Shown: piece after piece, positions 10,455 to 21,071 of the stretch
Layout of the letters: every line of letters starts with the position of its first letter
Numbering within the stretch: the first letter of the stretch is position 1
From: Burkholderia latens
GTDB lineage: Bacteria; Pseudomonadota; Gammaproteobacteria; Burkholderiales; Burkholderiaceae
Assembly: GCF_902499045.1 (NCBI RefSeq)
Contig: NZ_CABVPL010000015.1
Span: 58,228-122,227 of the forward strand
Direction: 5' to 3'
Length of the DNA: 64,000 nt
Program-made: the position numbers and the translations under genes
The notes under the pieces: generated by a model
Database searches by the model: none
What the model saw: only the letters and a program-made list of their open reading frames with translations
What the model was told of the DNA's origin: nothing

Positions 10455-11154
10455 GTTCAAGATTACCGATCCGATCATCGAAGTCCATCACGTATGCAAG
10501 CGGGTTGCCGATGCAACGGGCGAGCTGACGATCCTCGACGGCATCTCGTTCGCCGTGCGGGCCGGCAGCAGCCTCGCGATCGTCGGTGCATCCGGGTCCG
10601 GCAAATCGACGCTGCTCGGCCTGCTTGCCGGGTTGGACAGCGCGACGAGCGGCACGGTTCGCGTGCTCGGCCGCGCGCTCGATCAGCTCGACGAAGACGA
10701 GCGGGCCGCGCTGCGCAACGGGGCGGTCGGGTTCGTGTTCCAGTCGTTTCAACTGATGCCGCATTTGACGGCGCTCGAGAACGTGATGCTGCCGCTCGAA
10801 CTGCAAGGCGGCATCAGTGCGCGCGAAGCGGCCGATCGTGCGCGCGCGCTGCTCGTGCAGGTCGGCCTCGGCGAACGCACCGCGCATTATCCGAAGCTGC
10901 TGTCGGGCGGCGAGCAGCAGCGCGTCGCGCTCGCGCGCGCGTTCGTCACGCATCCGGCGATCCTGTTCGCCGACGAACCGACCGGCAGCCTCGACGCGGC
11001 GACCGGTCATGCGGTCATCGACCTGATGTTCGAGTTGAACCGCACGCACGGCGCGACGCTGGTGCTCGTCACGCACGACGCCGAGCTCGCACGGCGCTGC
11101 GCGACGACGATCACGATCGACGCCGGACGCATCGTCGCCCCGCAAGCGGTGTAG
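10453..11154 (+). CDS. ybbA: ABC transporter ATP-binding protein, LolD/YbbA type
   Basis: Cytoplasmic ATPase of the MacB/LolD/YbbA class that powers lipoprotein or lipid handling in the inner membrane. From the ATG at 10453 it has 233 residues: Walker [10 protein letters not shown] at 45-53, Q-loop [18 protein letters not shown], signature LSGGEQQR, Walker [13 protein letters not shown] and H-loop VTHDAELA. The in-frame ATG at 10279 would run 58 residues back through the coding region of tesA and is rejected. In enterics the next gene is the FtsX-type permease ybbP; here the next gene is pgi on the other strand, so the membrane partner is absent from the neighbourhood. Confidence 0.88.
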   Translation: MFKITDPIIEVHHVCKRVADATGELTILDGISFAVRAGSSLAIVGASGSGKSTLLGLLAGLDSATSGTVRVLGRALDQLDEDERAALRNGAVGFVFQSFQLMPHLTALENVMLPLELQGGISAREAADRARALLVQVGLGERTAHYPKLLSGGEQQRVALARAFVTHPAILFADEPTGSLDAATGHAVIDLMFELNRTHGATLVLVTHDAELARRCATTITIDAGRIVAPQAV

Positions 11155-11229
11155 CGCGACACGAAATCTCTGTGCCGGTCGCAGGGCGCGCAAGTCGCCC
11201 CGTGCGGCCGGCCTCTGCGCGGGGCCGCG

Positions 11230-12852
11230 TCAGCGCTTGAGCGCCGCGCGGGCGCGCTCGATCAGCGCGGTCGTCGACGAATCGTGCTTCGCCGGATCGA
11301 CCGACTCGGCCGACAGGTCCGCTTCGACGACCTTGCCGAGAATCTTGCCGAGCTCGACACCCCACTGGTCGAACGGATTGATGTCCCACACCGTGGCCTG
11401 CACCAGCACCTTGTGCTCGTAGAGCGCGATCAGCGCGCCGAGCGTGCGCGGCGTCAGCGCGTCCACCAGCAGCGTCGTCGTCGGGCGGTTGCCGGGGAAC
11501 GTCAGGTGCGGCGCGAGCGCTTCCTTGCCGGGGCCGGCGACCTTGCGCGCTTCGTCGAGCGTGCGGCCGAGCATCAGCGCTTCGCTCTGTGCGAAGCAGT
11601 TCGCGAGCAACTTCGGGTGATGGCTGGCGAGCGGATGCTCGGGCGTCAGCACCGCGATGAAGTCGATCGGCACGATCGTCGGGCCCTGGTGCAGCATCTG
11701 GAAAAACGCGTGCTGGCCGTTGGTGCCCGGCTCGCCCCATGTGACGGCCGACGTCGGATAGTCGACGAACGTGCCGTCGAGCCGCGCGGACTTGCCGTTG
11801 CTTTCCATCTCGAGCTGCTGCAGGTACGACGGCAGGTAGTGCAGCGCTTCCGAATACGGCGCGACGAGATAGCTTTGCGAGCCGAAGAAGTTGCGATACC
11901 AGATGCCGATCAGGCCGAGCAGCACCGGCAGGTTGCGCTCGAGCGGCGCTTCGCGGAAATGGCTGTCCATGTCGTTCGCGCCGGCGAGCAGTTCGTCGAA
12001 CTGCTCGGGCCCGATCGCGATCATGATCGACAGGCCGACCGCCGACCACAGCGAATAGCGGCCGCCGACCCAGTCCCACATTTCGAACACGTTGTCGGCC
12101 GCGATGCCGAACTTCACGACTTCGGCAGGATTCGCCGACACGCCGACGAAGTGCTTCGCGAGTGCCTCCTCCGGGCACCCGCGTGCGACGAACCAGTCGC
12201 GCAGCGAGCGTGCATTCGTCATCGTCTCGAGCGTCGTGAAGGTCTTCGACACGATGATCGCGAGCGTTTCCTCCGGATCGACCTGCTCGAGCACGCGCGC
12301 GAGGTCGGCGCCGTCGACGTTCGACACGAAGTGGGTCGAAATCTCCGGTGTCGCGACGTGGTGCAGCGCGTGCGTGACCATTTTCGGGCCGAGATCCGAA
12401 CCGCCGATGCCGATGTTGATCACGTGGCGGATGCGCTTGCCGGTGTAACCGGTCCACGTGCCGCCGCGCACCGCGCGCGCGAAGGTCGCCATCTTCGCGC
12501 GCTCGGCGCTGACCTGCGCATGGAACGGCGCGTTCGGGTCGGTCGCGCGCAGCGCAGTGTGCAGCGCGGCGCGGCCTTCGGTCGGGTTGACGATCTCGCC
12601 GGCGAACATCGCGTCGCGGCGCGCTTCGACGCCCGCTTCGCGGGCCAGCTGCATGAGCAGGCGCACCGTGTCGTCGTTGATGCGGTTCTTCGAGAAGTCT
12701 GCCGCGAGGCCGCCGCCGGAGATCGTGAAGCGTTCGGCTCGGGTCGGCGCGCGGTCGTTTTCCGGCGCGAACCAGTCGCGCAGCCGCGCATGGCGGATCT
12801 GTTCGAAGTGGGATTGAAGGGCAGTCCAGGCGGGGAGCGAATTCAGCGTCAT
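11230..12852 (-). CDS. pgi: Glucose-6-phosphate isomerase
   Basis: Interconverts glucose-6-phosphate and fructose-6-phosphate in glycolysis and gluconeogenesis. The ATG at 12852 gives 540 residues beginning MTLNSLPAW, normal for the enterobacterial-type enzyme; the upstream in-frame ATG at 12900 adds a non-conserved Arg-rich leader and is not used. The first SIS-domain signature [11 protein letters not shown], the [18 protein letters not shown] block with the catalytic His, and the C-terminal [12 protein letters not shown] motif with the active-site Lys are all present. It converges with the ABC ATPase gene (75-base gap). Confidence 0.97.
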   Translation of the reverse strand: MTLNSLPAWTALQSHFEQIRHARLRDWFAPENDRAPTRAERFTISGGGLAADFSKNRINDDTVRLLMQLAREAGVEARRDAMFAGEIVNPTEGRAALHTALRATDPNAPFHAQVSAERAKMATFARAVRGGTWTGYTGKRIRHVINIGIGGSDLGPKMVTHALHHVATPEISTHFVSNVDGADLARVLEQVDPEETLAIIVSKTFTTLETMTNARSLRDWFVARGCPEEALAKHFVGVSANPAEVVKFGIAADNVFEMWDWVGGRYSLWSAVGLSIMIAIGPEQFDELLAGANDMDSHFREAPLERNLPVLLGLIGIWYRNFFGSQSYLVAPYSEALHYLPSYLQQLEMESNGKSARLDGTFVDYPTSAVTWGEPGTNGQHAFFQMLHQGPTIVPIDFIAVLTPEHPLASHHPKLLANCFAQSEALMLGRTLDEARKVAGPGKEALAPHLTFPGNRPTTTLLVDALTPRTLGALIALYEHKVLVQATVWDINPFDQWGVELGKILGKVVEADLSAESVDPAKHDSSTTALIERARAALKR

Positions 12853-12963
12853 GGCGGTTCGAGTGAAGCGTGAATCGGGAGGAATGCCGCGCCGGCGCAC
12901 CGTGATCGGAAGGCCGGCGGACGAGCGGGCCCGCCGTGCGGCGGGGCACTCAGTATAGCGGCG

Positions 12964-14508
12964 TTATATGTCGGCGCGCGGCGACGGGTAAAAAAGGCGA
13001 TTGATCAGCGTGCGCACCATCGGCGCAAGTTCGCCCGCGGTGAGGCCGGCCGGTCCCGTGCCGTTCGCGGTCAGCGTGTCGGCCGCGAGGCCGTGCAGGT
13101 AGACGCCCGCGAGCGCGGCTTCGTACGGCGCGACGCGCTGCGCGAGCAATGCGCCGATCAGCCCGCCGAGCACGTCGCCGGTGCCGCCGGTCGCGAGCGC
13201 GGCGTTGCCGGTCGGGTTGATCGTCAGGCGGCCGTCGGGCGCGGCAATCACCGTGCCCGAGCCCTTCAGCACGACGATGCTCGCGTAGCGCTCGGCGAGC
13301 GTGCGGGCAGCGGCCAGGCGATCATGCTGTACGGCCGCGGTGTCGCAGCCGAGCAGACGCGCGGCCTCGAGCGGATGCGGCGTCAGCACGCATGCGTGGC
13401 CGCGCGTGCCGCGTGCGGCGACGGCGGCCGCGAGGTCGGCGTGCGTGGCGACGAGGTTCAGCGCATCGGCGTCGAGCAGCGTCGCGATGTCGTGCGCGAG
13501 CACGTCCCGCACGAGCGCCGCCGCGGCGTCGCGCGTGCCGAGGCCGCAGCCGGCCGCGATCGCGGACATTGCGTCGAGCGGCAAGCTGCCGGCCGGATGC
13601 AGCATCAGCTCGGGAAACGGCGGGTCGTACGGCGGCGCGCCGGTGCCGAGAAAGCCGACATGGACCTTCCCGGCGCCCGCGAACAGCGCGGCGCGCGCGG
13701 CGAGGATCGGCGCGCCGCACATGCCGGTGTCGCCGCCGAGCACCGCGACGCTGCCGAACGTGCCCTTGTGCGACGCGAACGCGCGCGCGGGCAATGCGGC
13801 GGCGAACCGTGCGGGCGCGTTCAGCACGACGGCAGGCGCGGCGGGCGGCGCGACGTCGAGCGATGCGATGTCGATGTGGCCTGCGAGGTCGCGGCCGTCG
13901 CCGGTGTAGAGACCGGGCTTCGCGCCGATGAACGTGAGCGTGTGCGTGGCGGCGACCGCGACGCCCGCGCCGACGATCCGGCCCGTATCGCTGTCCAGTC
14001 CGCTCGGCACGTCGAGCGCGAGTACGCGGCCGCCGCTTCGCGCATGCGCGGCGATGCGCGCGGCCAGCTCGGCGAACGGGCCGTCGAGCGCGCGGCCGAG
14101 ACCGATGCCGAACAGTCCGTCGACCACCCACGCATAATCGTCGAGCGACGCGGGCGGCTCGGCGGACAGCGGCACGCCGGCCGCGCGAGCAAGCCCGAGC
14201 GCCCATTGCGCATCGTCGGGCTTGACCGGCACCGGCATCCACGCGTGTGTGGCCACGCCGAGCTGCTGCAGCTGCGCGGCGGCCACGAGCGCATCGCCGC
14301 CGTTGTCGCCGGGGCCGACCGCGAACCAGACCGGGCGATCGTCGCCGGCCACGCGCTCGGACAGCCAGCGCGCGGTCGCGGTGCCCGCGCGGCCCATCAG
14401 CGTGTGCGGCGGCAGTTCGGCGGTCGCGGCGGCCTCGGCCGCGCGCAGGTCGGCGACGCGCAGCAGCGCGAGCGGGGCGGAATCGGGAAGCGGGCGGGCG
14501 TTCGTCAT
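12964..14508 (-). CDS. nnr: Bifunctional NAD(P)H-hydrate epimerase / ADP-dependent dehydratase
   Basis: Repairs the damaged cofactors NADHX and NADPHX: the N-terminal YjeF_N domain epimerises them and the C-terminal carbohydrate-kinase-like domain dehydrates the S form with ADP. The 514-residue fusion shows the N-domain GPGDNGGDALVAA stretch near residue 65 and the VDGLFGIGLGRAL block. The C-domain has HKGTFGSVAVLGGD, LTPHPLEAARLLG, VLKGSGTVIAAPDG and NPTGNAALATGGTGDVLGG. Full length for the bifunctional form. It follows pgi upstream on the same strand. Confidence 0.95.
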   Translation of the reverse strand: MTNARPLPDSAPLALLRVADLRAAEAAATAELPPHTLMGRAGTATARWLSERVAGDDRPVWFAVGPGDNGGDALVAAAQLQQLGVATHAWMPVPVKPDDAQWALGLARAAGVPLSAEPPASLDDYAWVVDGLFGIGLGRALDGPFAELAARIAAHARSGGRVLALDVPSGLDSDTGRIVGAGVAVAATHTLTFIGAKPGLYTGDGRDLAGHIDIASLDVAPPAAPAVVLNAPARFAAALPARAFASHKGTFGSVAVLGGDTGMCGAPILAARAALFAGAGKVHVGFLGTGAPPYDPPFPELMLHPAGSLPLDAMSAIAAGCGLGTRDAAAALVRDVLAHDIATLLDADALNLVATHADLAAAVAARGTRGHACVLTPHPLEAARLLGCDTAAVQHDRLAAARTLAERYASIVVLKGSGTVIAAPDGRLTINPTGNAALATGGTGDVLGGLIGALLAQRVAPYEAALAGVYLHGLAADTLTANGTGPAGLTAGELAPMVRTLINRLFYPSPRADI

Positions 14509-14559
14509 CGCGGAATCATGGCGGCGGGAAGGGAGCCGCGCCGGCCGCGCCCGCGGCGG

Positions 14560-15867
14560 TCAGGTCGCGAAGCGCGCGGCGCCGAGCGCGGCCAGCGTGT
14601 CGGCAGGCCACTGCTGCGTGTCGCCGCCGACGTAATCGGTCACCACTCTAGCAGAGCCGCATGCAAGCCCCCAACCAGCCGGGCCATGGCCGAAATTGAC
14701 GAACACGCGCGGATGCGGGGTCGGACCGACGACCGGCAGGCCGTCCGGCGACAGCAACTGCGTGCCCTGCCACGACAACGCGGCGGAAATCTTCGCCGCG
14801 CCGGGCACCCAGTCGTGCACGGCCTGGCCGAGCAGCGCGAGCGCGGCCTCGGACAAAGCCTCGGGCAGCGCCTTCGCGGTATCGGCGACGCTCTGCAGCA
14901 CCGCGCCGCCGCCGATGCGCAGCCGCTGATGCGTGCGGGTGATCGAGATCCGCTTGATCGAATCGACGACGCTCAGGTGCGGCGCATGTTCTTCGTACGC
15001 CACGGGCGCGGTCAGCGTATGGGTGCGCACCGGATGCAGCGGCAGACGCCAGCCGAGCCGCTCCAGCAGCGGCAGGCTGCCGGCGCCGGCCGCGACCACG
15101 ATTGCATCGGCCGAAATCACGTCGACCTCGCGCGCGTTCGCCGCGTGCCGGCCGTCGGCGGCCGGCGGCGCGAGCTCGACCGCCGCTCGGCCGTTGTCGA
15201 CGCGGATCGCGGCGACATCCGCGCCGAAGCGGAACTGCACGCCGTGCTCGTCGAGCACCTGCCTGACCAGCTTCGCGAACAGCGGGCAGTTGCCGGTGCG
15301 TTCGGCCTCGAGCAGCACGCCGCCGGCGAAGCCGGGCTCGGCGGGCACCGACGGCTCAAGCGCCGCGCATTCGTCGGCGGTGAGCACGCGGTACGGCTGG
15401 TCGAGCGTGCGCAGCAGGTCGAGCGACGGCTGCAGCGCGTCCCAGTCGCGCGGGTCGCGCACGACGTGCAGGATCCCGGCTTTCTGCTCGAATTCGAGCT
15501 CGAAGCGCGCCTCGATGTCCGCGAGGATCTCGCGCGATGCATCGATCAGCGGGCGCAGCCGCGCGTACTGGGCGACGAAGGCGTCGGGCTCGCGCAGCGC
15601 GGCGAGCTGCTTGACGAAGCGGCGCACGCCGCCGTTGAAGCCCGGCTTGTACACGATCCCGGTGTCGCGCGGCAGTCGCTGGCGCATGAAGGTCGGGCCG
15701 AACCAGACGTCGAGCGGGCTCGGCAGCAGCGTGCCGCCGTCGCCGTAGGTCGCGCCCTGCGCGACGGTTGCGTGGCGTTCGACCACGCACACGCGATGGC
15801 CGGCCGCGCGCAGCTGGTAGGCGGTGGCGACGCCGCTGATTCCGCCGCCGATGACGATGACATCCAT
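14560..15867 (-). CDS. dadA: FAD-dependent D-amino acid dehydrogenase (DadA-like)
   Basis: Membrane-associated or soluble flavoenzyme of the DAO superfamily that oxidises D-amino acids or related amines. With the ATG at 15867 it has 435 residues, starting with the dinucleotide-binding motif IVIGGGISGVATAYQL (GxGxxG at about 7-12). The C-terminus contains WQGTQLLSPDGLPVVGP and VNFGHGPAGWGLACGSA, the FAD-contacting end of DadA-type small subunits. Frames extending to 16125 lack any conserved sequence and are rejected. No dadX racemase or Lrp-type regulator is adjacent, so the true substrate is uncertain; DadA relatives exist in several copies in Burkholderia. Confidence 0.8.
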   Translation of the reverse strand: MDVIVIGGGISGVATAYQLRAAGHRVCVVERHATVAQGATYGDGGTLLPSPLDVWFGPTFMRQRLPRDTGIVYKPGFNGGVRRFVKQLAALREPDAFVAQYARLRPLIDASREILADIEARFELEFEQKAGILHVVRDPRDWDALQPSLDLLRTLDQPYRVLTADECAALEPSVPAEPGFAGGVLLEAERTGNCPLFAKLVRQVLDEHGVQFRFGADVAAIRVDNGRAAVELAPPAADGRHAANAREVDVISADAIVVAAGAGSLPLLERLGWRLPLHPVRTHTLTAPVAYEEHAPHLSVVDSIKRISITRTHQRLRIGGGAVLQSVADTAKALPEALSEAALALLGQAVHDWVPGAAKISAALSWQGTQLLSPDGLPVVGPTPHPRVFVNFGHGPAGWGLACGSARVVTDYVGGDTQQWPADTLAALGAARFAT

Positions 15868-16247
15868 GGATTGCTTCGATGACGGACGGCGCGCGCCGCC
15901 CGGTGAGAATTCGCTGACGGGCCGCCGGCCCGGTGAACCGCGAATGATAGCGCCAAAATCGCGCCGGCCGGCGTCGCGCTTCCATCCGGTTGCGCCGTCG
16001 TGCCGCCGTCGTGCGTCACCGCCGGGCGGGCGTGCGCGGCGGCGGTTCCCGGCGCGGCGCGCCACCGGCAGAGCGGTCGGCCATCGTGGAGGCGGGCGCC
16101 AGCCGCGCGGCCGGCCACGCTGCACCGTCGCGGTGCGCGGCGGGTGCCGATCGACCGGTCTGGGACGAGCGACTTCCGGGTATAATTACGGCCTTCCTTT
16201 CGCCCCACGTCGCCACCTCGCGCGACTCATCGACGTCAGTCCAGCCC
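15868..16247. other. Divergent intergenic region upstream of purL
   Basis: This 380-base region holds no convincing gene. A clear -10 hexamer TATAAT lies at 16181-16186, 61 bases before the purL start, preceded by GGG rather than an extended TGN motif. No good -35 box is visible 16-18 bases upstream. Purine-repressor or riboswitch-like elements were looked for by eye and not found. Confidence 0.5.
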
Positions 16248-19200
16248 ATGGCTCACTTCTCGTGTTTTCCCGGCGCTTCGGCCCTCTCCGATTTCCGTCA
16301 AACCCGTCTGCTCGACACGCTCAGGCAAATCGACGCCAACATCGTCGCGGTGCGCGGGCAGTTCCTGCACTTCGTCAACGCGGCCGAGCCGCTGTCGGCC
16401 GATGACAGCGCACGCATCGACGCGCTGATGCACTACGGCGCGCCGTTCGAGCCGGCGGCCGAAAAGGGGGCGATCGAGACCTTCGTCGTGCTGCCGCGTT
16501 TCGGCACGGTCTCGCCGTGGGCGAGCAAGGCGACCGACATCGCGCAGCATTGCGGCCTCACGCAGGTGCGCCGCATCGAGCGCGGGATCGAATTCACGGT
16601 CACGCTGAAGTCGGGGTTGCTCGGCGGCAAGAAGACGCTGTCCGACGACGCGCGCGCGGCAGTCGCCGCCGCGCTGCACGACCGGATGACCGAGAGCGTG
16701 GTCGCCGCGCGCGACGACGCGAAGCACCTGTTCGACGAACTGCCGGCCAAGCCGCTGTCGACCGTCGACGTGCTGGGCGTCGGCCGCGCCGCGCTCGAGC
16801 ACGCGAACGTCGAGCTGGGCCTCGCGCTCGCCGACGACGAAATCGACTACCTGGTCGACGCGTTCCGCAAGCTCGAGCGCAATCCGACCGACGTCGAGCT
16901 GATGATGTTCGCGCAGGCGAACAGCGAGCACTGCCGCCACAAGATCTTCAACGCGCAGTGGACGATCGACGGGCAGGAGCAGGACATGTCGCTGTTCGCG
17001 ATGATCCGCAACACCGAGAAGGTGAGCCCGCAGGGCACGATCGTCGCGTATTCGGACAACTCGTCGATCATGATGGGCGCCGAAGCCGAGCGCTGGTTCC
17101 CGCGCAACACGGGTACGGCCGGCGAGCCGGGCCAGCGCTACGGCCGCCACACCGAGCTCACGCACACGCTGATGAAGGTCGAGACGCACAACCACCCGAC
17201 GGCGATCTCGCCGTTCCCGGGCGCGGCGACCGGCGCGGGCGGCGAGATCCGCGACGAAGGCGCAACGGGCCGCGGCGCGCGCCCGAAGGCCGGCCTCACC
17301 GGTTTCACCGTGTCGAACCTCGACCTGCCGGACGCCCGCCAGCCGTGGGAAAACGACCGCGACGCGGCGCAGCCGATGGCGGAACGCAATCCGAACGAGC
17401 AGCACGGCCCGTATGGCCGCCCGGACCGCATCGCGTCGCCGCTGCAGATCATGATCGACGGCCCGCTCGGCGGCGCCGCGTTCAACAACGAATTCGGCCG
17501 TCCGAACCTCGGCGGCTACTTCCGCGTGTACGAACAGAACGTCGGCGGTCAGGTGCGCGGCTATCACAAGCCGATCATGATCGCGGGCGGCCTCGGCAAC
17601 ATCGCCGATCAACACACGCACAAGCACGACGTGCCGGCGGGTTCGCTGCTGATCCAGATCGGCGGCCCCGGCATGCGCATCGGCATGGGCGGCGGCGCGG
17701 CGAGCTCGATGGCGACCGGCGCGAACACGGCCGAACTCGACTTCGACTCGGTGCAGCGCGGCAACCCGGAAATCGAGCGGCGCGCGCAGGAAGTGATCAA
17801 CGGCTGCTGGCAGCTCGGCGCGGAAAACCCGATCCTGAGCATCCACGACGTCGGCGCGGGCGGCCTGTCGAACGCGTTCCCCGAGATCGTCGACGGCGCG
17901 GGCAAGGGTGCGCGCTTCGAACTGCGCAAGGTCGCGCTCGAGGAATCGGGCCTGTCGCCGCGCGAAATCTGGTCGAACGAGGCGCAGGAGCGCTACGTGC
18001 TGGCGATCGCGCCGGCCGACCTGCCGCGCTTCGAGGCGATCTGCGCGCGCGAGCGCTGCCCGTTCGCGGTGGTCGGTGTCGCGACCGACGAGCGCCAATT
18101 GCAACTCGTCGACGACGAAGCGACGGGCACCGATGCATTCCCGGTCGACATGCCGATGGAAGTGCTGCTCGGCAAGCCGCCGCGCATGCACCGCGACGTC
18201 ACGCGCGTCGCGACCGAGCGCGCGCCGGTCGACGTGACGGGCATCGCGCTGTCGCAGGTCGCGGTCGACGTGCTGAAGCATCCGACGGTCGGCAGCAAGT
18301 CGTTCCTGATCACGATCGGCGACCGTTCGGTCGGCGGCACGTCGGTGCGCGACCAGATGGTCGGCCCGTGGCAGGTGCCGGTGGCCGACTGCGCGGTGAC
18401 CGCGCTCGACTACGCGGGCTTCAAGGGCGAGGCGATGACGATGGCCGAGCGCACGCCGCTCGCGGTGATCGACGCGCCGGCATCGGGCCGCATGGCCGTC
18501 GGCGAGGCGATCACGAACATCGCGAGCGCGCCGATCGCGTCGCTCGACAAGCTGAAGCTCTCCGCGAACTGGATGGCCGCGTGCGGCACGGCCGGCGAGG
18601 ACGCCGCACTGTTCGACACGGTGAAGGCGATCGGCATGGAGCTGTGCCCGGCGCTCGGGATCGGCATCCCGGTCGGCAAGGACTCGCTGTCGATGAAGAC
18701 CAAGTGGGACGAGCAGGGCGTCGCGAAGGAAGTGGTGTCGCCGGTGTCGCTGATCATCTCCGCGTTCGCGCCGGTCGACGACGTGCGCCGCCATCTGACG
18801 CCGCAACTGCGCCGCATCGCGGACGCGGGCGACAGCGTGCTGATCGCGATCGATCTCGGCCGCGGCAAGAACCGGATGGGCGGCAGCATCTTCGCGCAGG
18901 TCACGCAGCAGGTCGGCGACGAGACGCCGGACGTCGACGATCCGGAAGATCTGAAGCGCTTCTTCAACGCGATCCAGTCGCTCAACGCGCGAGGCTTGCT
19001 GCTCGCGTACCACGACCGCTCGGACGGCGGCCTGTGGGCGACGGTGTGCGAAATGGCGTTCGCGGGCCATGCAGGCGTGTCGCTGAACGTCGACATGCTG
19101 ACGCTCGACCCGAACCACGAATCCGACTACGGCGACGCGAAGGACTGGGCGAAGCAGACGAGCGGCCGCCGCGAGGACCGCACGCTGCGCGCGCTGTTCT

Positions 19201-20312
19201 CCGAGGAGCTCGGCGCCGTCGTGCAGGTGCGCGCGGCCGACCGCGACGCGGTGCTCGCCGCGCTGCGCGAATGCGGCCTGTCGGCGTGCTCGCACGTGAT
19301 CGGCACGGTCAACGATCGCGACGTGATCGAGGTGTATCGCGACGCGAAGAAGGTGTTCGATGCGCCGCGCGTCGAACTCCATCGCGCGTGGAGCGAGGTC
19401 AGCTGGCGCATCGCGCGCCTGCGCGACAACCCGGCCTGTGCGGACGCCGAATACGACGCGCTGCTCGACGCGGCGGATCCTGGCATTTCGCCGGTGCTGA
19501 CGTTCGATCCGGCCGACGACATCGCCGCGCCGTTCATCGCGACGGGCGCACGTCCGCGCGTCGCGATCCTGCGCGAGCAGGGCGTGAACTCGCACCTCGA
19601 AACGGCCTACGCGTTCGACCGCGCGGGCTTCGACGCGCACGACGTGCACATGAGCGACCTGCTCGCGGGCCGCGCGACGCTCGCCGATTTTGCCGGTGCG
19701 GTCGCGTGCGGCGGCTTCTCGTACGGCGACGTGCTGGGCGCCGGCGAAGGCTGGGCGAAGACGATCCGCTTCAACGCGAATCTCGCCGACATGTTCTCCG
19801 CGTTCTTCGCGCGTCCCGACACGTTCGCGCTCGGCATCTGCAACGGCTGCCAGATGCTGTCGAGCCTCGCATCGATGATTCCGGGCGCGGAAGCGTGGCC
19901 GAAGTTCACGCGCAACAAGTCCGAGCAGTTCGAGGCGCGCTTCTCGTTCGTCGAAGTGGAGAAGTCGCCGTCGATCTTCTTCGCGGGGATGGAAGGCTCG
20001 CGCATTCCGGTGGCAGTCGCGCACGGCGAAGGCTATGCGGACTTCTCGCAGCAGGGCGACATCGAGCGCGTCGCGGTCGCAATGCGCTACGTCGACCATC
20101 GCGGCGAAGCGACCGAACGCTATCCGTTCAACCCGAACGGGTCGCCGGCCGGCATCACGTCGGTCACGACGGCCGACGGCCGCTTCTCGGTGCTGATGCC
20201 GCACATGGAGCGCGTGCACCGCACGGTCACGATGAGCTGGCATCCGGACGGCTGGGGCGACGCGAGCCCGTGGATGCGCGTGTTCCGCAACGCACGCCGC
20301 TGGATCGGCTGA
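16248..20312 (+). CDS. purL: Phosphoribosylformylglycinamidine synthase
   Basis: Fourth step of purine synthesis: FGAR plus ATP and glutamine to FGAM. This is the single-chain form with N-terminal PurS-like, two AIRS-like ATPase and C-terminal class-I glutaminase domains. From the ATG at 16248 the protein has 1354 residues, beginning [16 protein letters not shown]; the longer frame from 15990 is GC-rich leader. Nucleophile Cys1198 lies in GICNGCQML, and the His1319-x-Glu1321 pair in MPHMERV completes the triad. The stop codon overlaps the start of a GNAT gene in TGATG, so the two are probably translationally coupled. Confidence 0.96.
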   Translation: MAHFSCFPGASALSDFRQTRLLDTLRQIDANIVAVRGQFLHFVNAAEPLSADDSARIDALMHYGAPFEPAAEKGAIETFVVLPRFGTVSPWASKATDIAQHCGLTQVRRIERGIEFTVTLKSGLLGGKKTLSDDARAAVAAALHDRMTESVVAARDDAKHLFDELPAKPLSTVDVLGVGRAALEHANVELGLALADDEIDYLVDAFRKLERNPTDVELMMFAQANSEHCRHKIFNAQWTIDGQEQDMSLFAMIRNTEKVSPQGTIVAYSDNSSIMMGAEAERWFPRNTGTAGEPGQRYGRHTELTHTLMKVETHNHPTAISPFPGAATGAGGEIRDEGATGRGARPKAGLTGFTVSNLDLPDARQPWENDRDAAQPMAERNPNEQHGPYGRPDRIASPLQIMIDGPLGGAAFNNEFGRPNLGGYFRVYEQNVGGQVRGYHKPIMIAGGLGNIADQHTHKHDVPAGSLLIQIGGPGMRIGMGGGAASSMATGANTAELDFDSVQRGNPEIERRAQEVINGCWQLGAENPILSIHDVGAGGLSNAFPEIVDGAGKGARFELRKVALEESGLSPREIWSNEAQERYVLAIAPADLPRFEAICARERCPFAVVGVATDERQLQLVDDEATGTDAFPVDMPMEVLLGKPPRMHRDVTRVATERAPVDVTGIALSQVAVDVLKHPTVGSKSFLITIGDRSVGGTSVRDQMVGPWQVPVADCAVTALDYAGFKGEAMTMAERTPLAVIDAPASGRMAVGEAITNIASAPIASLDKLKLSANWMAACGTAGEDAALFDTVKAIGMELCPALGIGIPVGKDSLSMKTKWDEQGVAKEVVSPVSLIISAFAPVDDVRRHLTPQLRRIADAGDSVLIAIDLGRGKNRMGGSIFAQVTQQVGDETPDVDDPEDLKRFFNAIQSLNARGLLLAYHDRSDGGLWATVCEMAFAGHAGVSLNVDMLTLDPNHESDYGDAKDWAKQTSGRREDRTLRALFSEELGAVVQVRAADRDAVLAALRECGLSACSHVIGTVNDRDVIEVYRDAKKVFDAPRVELHRAWSEVSWRIARLRDNPACADAEYDALLDAADPGISPVLTFDPADDIAAPFIATGARPRVAILREQGVNSHLETAYAFDRAGFDAHDVHMSDLLAGRATLADFAGAVACGGFSYGDVLGAGEGWAKTIRFNANLADMFSAFFARPDTFALGICNGCQMLSSLASMIPGAEAWPKFTRNKSEQFEARFSFVEVEKSPSIFFAGMEGSRIPVAVAHGEGYADFSQQGDIERVAVAMRYVDHRGEATERYPFNPNGSPAGITSVTTADGRFSVLMPHMERVHRTVTMSWHPDGWGDASPWMRVFRNARRWIG

Positions 20313-20854
20313 TGTTCGATCCGCACGCGCCGGTCGACATCGTCACGCTGCGCGACGAACGCGCGCGCGACGTCGACGCGATCGGACGCGTGATCGCGGC
20401 CGCGTTCGCGGACGAGCCGCAGCACGGGCAGTTCGAGCGGCAGATCGTCGACGCGCTGCGCGCGGTCGGCGCGCTGAGCGTGTCGCTCGTCGCGGAGCGC
20501 GACGAGCGCGTGATCGGACACGTTGCGTGCTCGCCGGTGTCGATCGGTGGCGAGCCGGCCGGCAGCCACGGCTGGTACGGGCTCGCACCGCTCGCGGTGC
20601 GGCCCGAATGCCAGCGGCAGAGCGTCGGTGCAGGGCTCGTGCGCACGGGGCTCGACGCGTTGCGCCGGCTCGGTGCCCGCGGCTGCGTCGTGCTCGGCGA
20701 TCCCGCGTACTACGCGCGATTCGGTTTCGTGCCGTCCGGCGATCTCGTGTTCACGGGCGCGCCGCCCGAGTATTTCCTCGCACTGGCGTTCGATGAAGCG
20801 GCACCGCGGCCGTCGGGTGCCGTCCGCTATCACGACGTGTTTCATCCGTCGTAG
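20312..20854 (+). CDS. GNAT-family N-acetyltransferase
   Basis: A 180-residue acetyltransferase of the YhbS-like GNAT group; the acceptor is unknown. The start ATG overlaps the purL stop by one base (TGATG). Visible are the acetyl-CoA binding region LAPLAVRPECQRQSVGAGL (the Q/RxxGxG/A-type loop, here QRQSVGAG) and the C-terminal YYARFGFVPSG block that closes the fold. It lies downstream of purL in the same transcription unit and is followed by a terminator. A role in purine metabolism is not implied by sequence. Confidence 0.85.
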   Translation: MFDPHAPVDIVTLRDERARDVDAIGRVIAAAFADEPQHGQFERQIVDALRAVGALSVSLVAERDERVIGHVACSPVSIGGEPAGSHGWYGLAPLAVRPECQRQSVGAGLVRTGLDALRRLGARGCVVLGDPAYYARFGFVPSGDLVFTGAPPEYFLALAFDEAAPRPSGAVRYHDVFHPS

Positions 20855-20902
20855 CGGGTCGCCGCACTGATCGCCCGCTATCCCCGTCATCCCGCCGTTC
20901 CG

Positions 20903-20928
20903 AAAAGCCGCCTCGCGCGGCTTTTTCG
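20903..20928 (+). terminator. Rho-independent terminator after purL-GNAT
   Basis: Stem AAAAGCCGC / GCGGCTTTT with loop CTCGC, then T residues. Confidence 0.85.
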
Positions 20929-21019
20929 TTGCACGGCCGATGCGGCGGCGATGAGCCGCGTTAGCGCGAGGCCGTTGCGTTCGCGGCCCGCAGGCGTCGT
21001 GCGACGCGCAAGCGACCAT

Positions 21020-21050
21020 GAAAAAAGGCCGCTCCAACGAGCGGCCTTTG
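21020..21050 (-). terminator. Rho-independent terminator of the minus-strand ppiC-bolA-yciB unit
   Basis: Eleven-base-pair stem GAGCGGCCTTT paired with AAAGGCCGCTC (21024-21049), loop of four. The A-run at 21021-21026 becomes a T-run on the minus strand. Confidence 0.85.
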
Positions 21051-21071
21051 CGCGGGCGGACTTCGCCGACG

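Noticed and set aside
16236-20243. Minus-strand open frame of 1335 codons opposite purL
   Set aside because: Exact shadow of purL with Arg, Asp, His and Val-rich composition and no motif.
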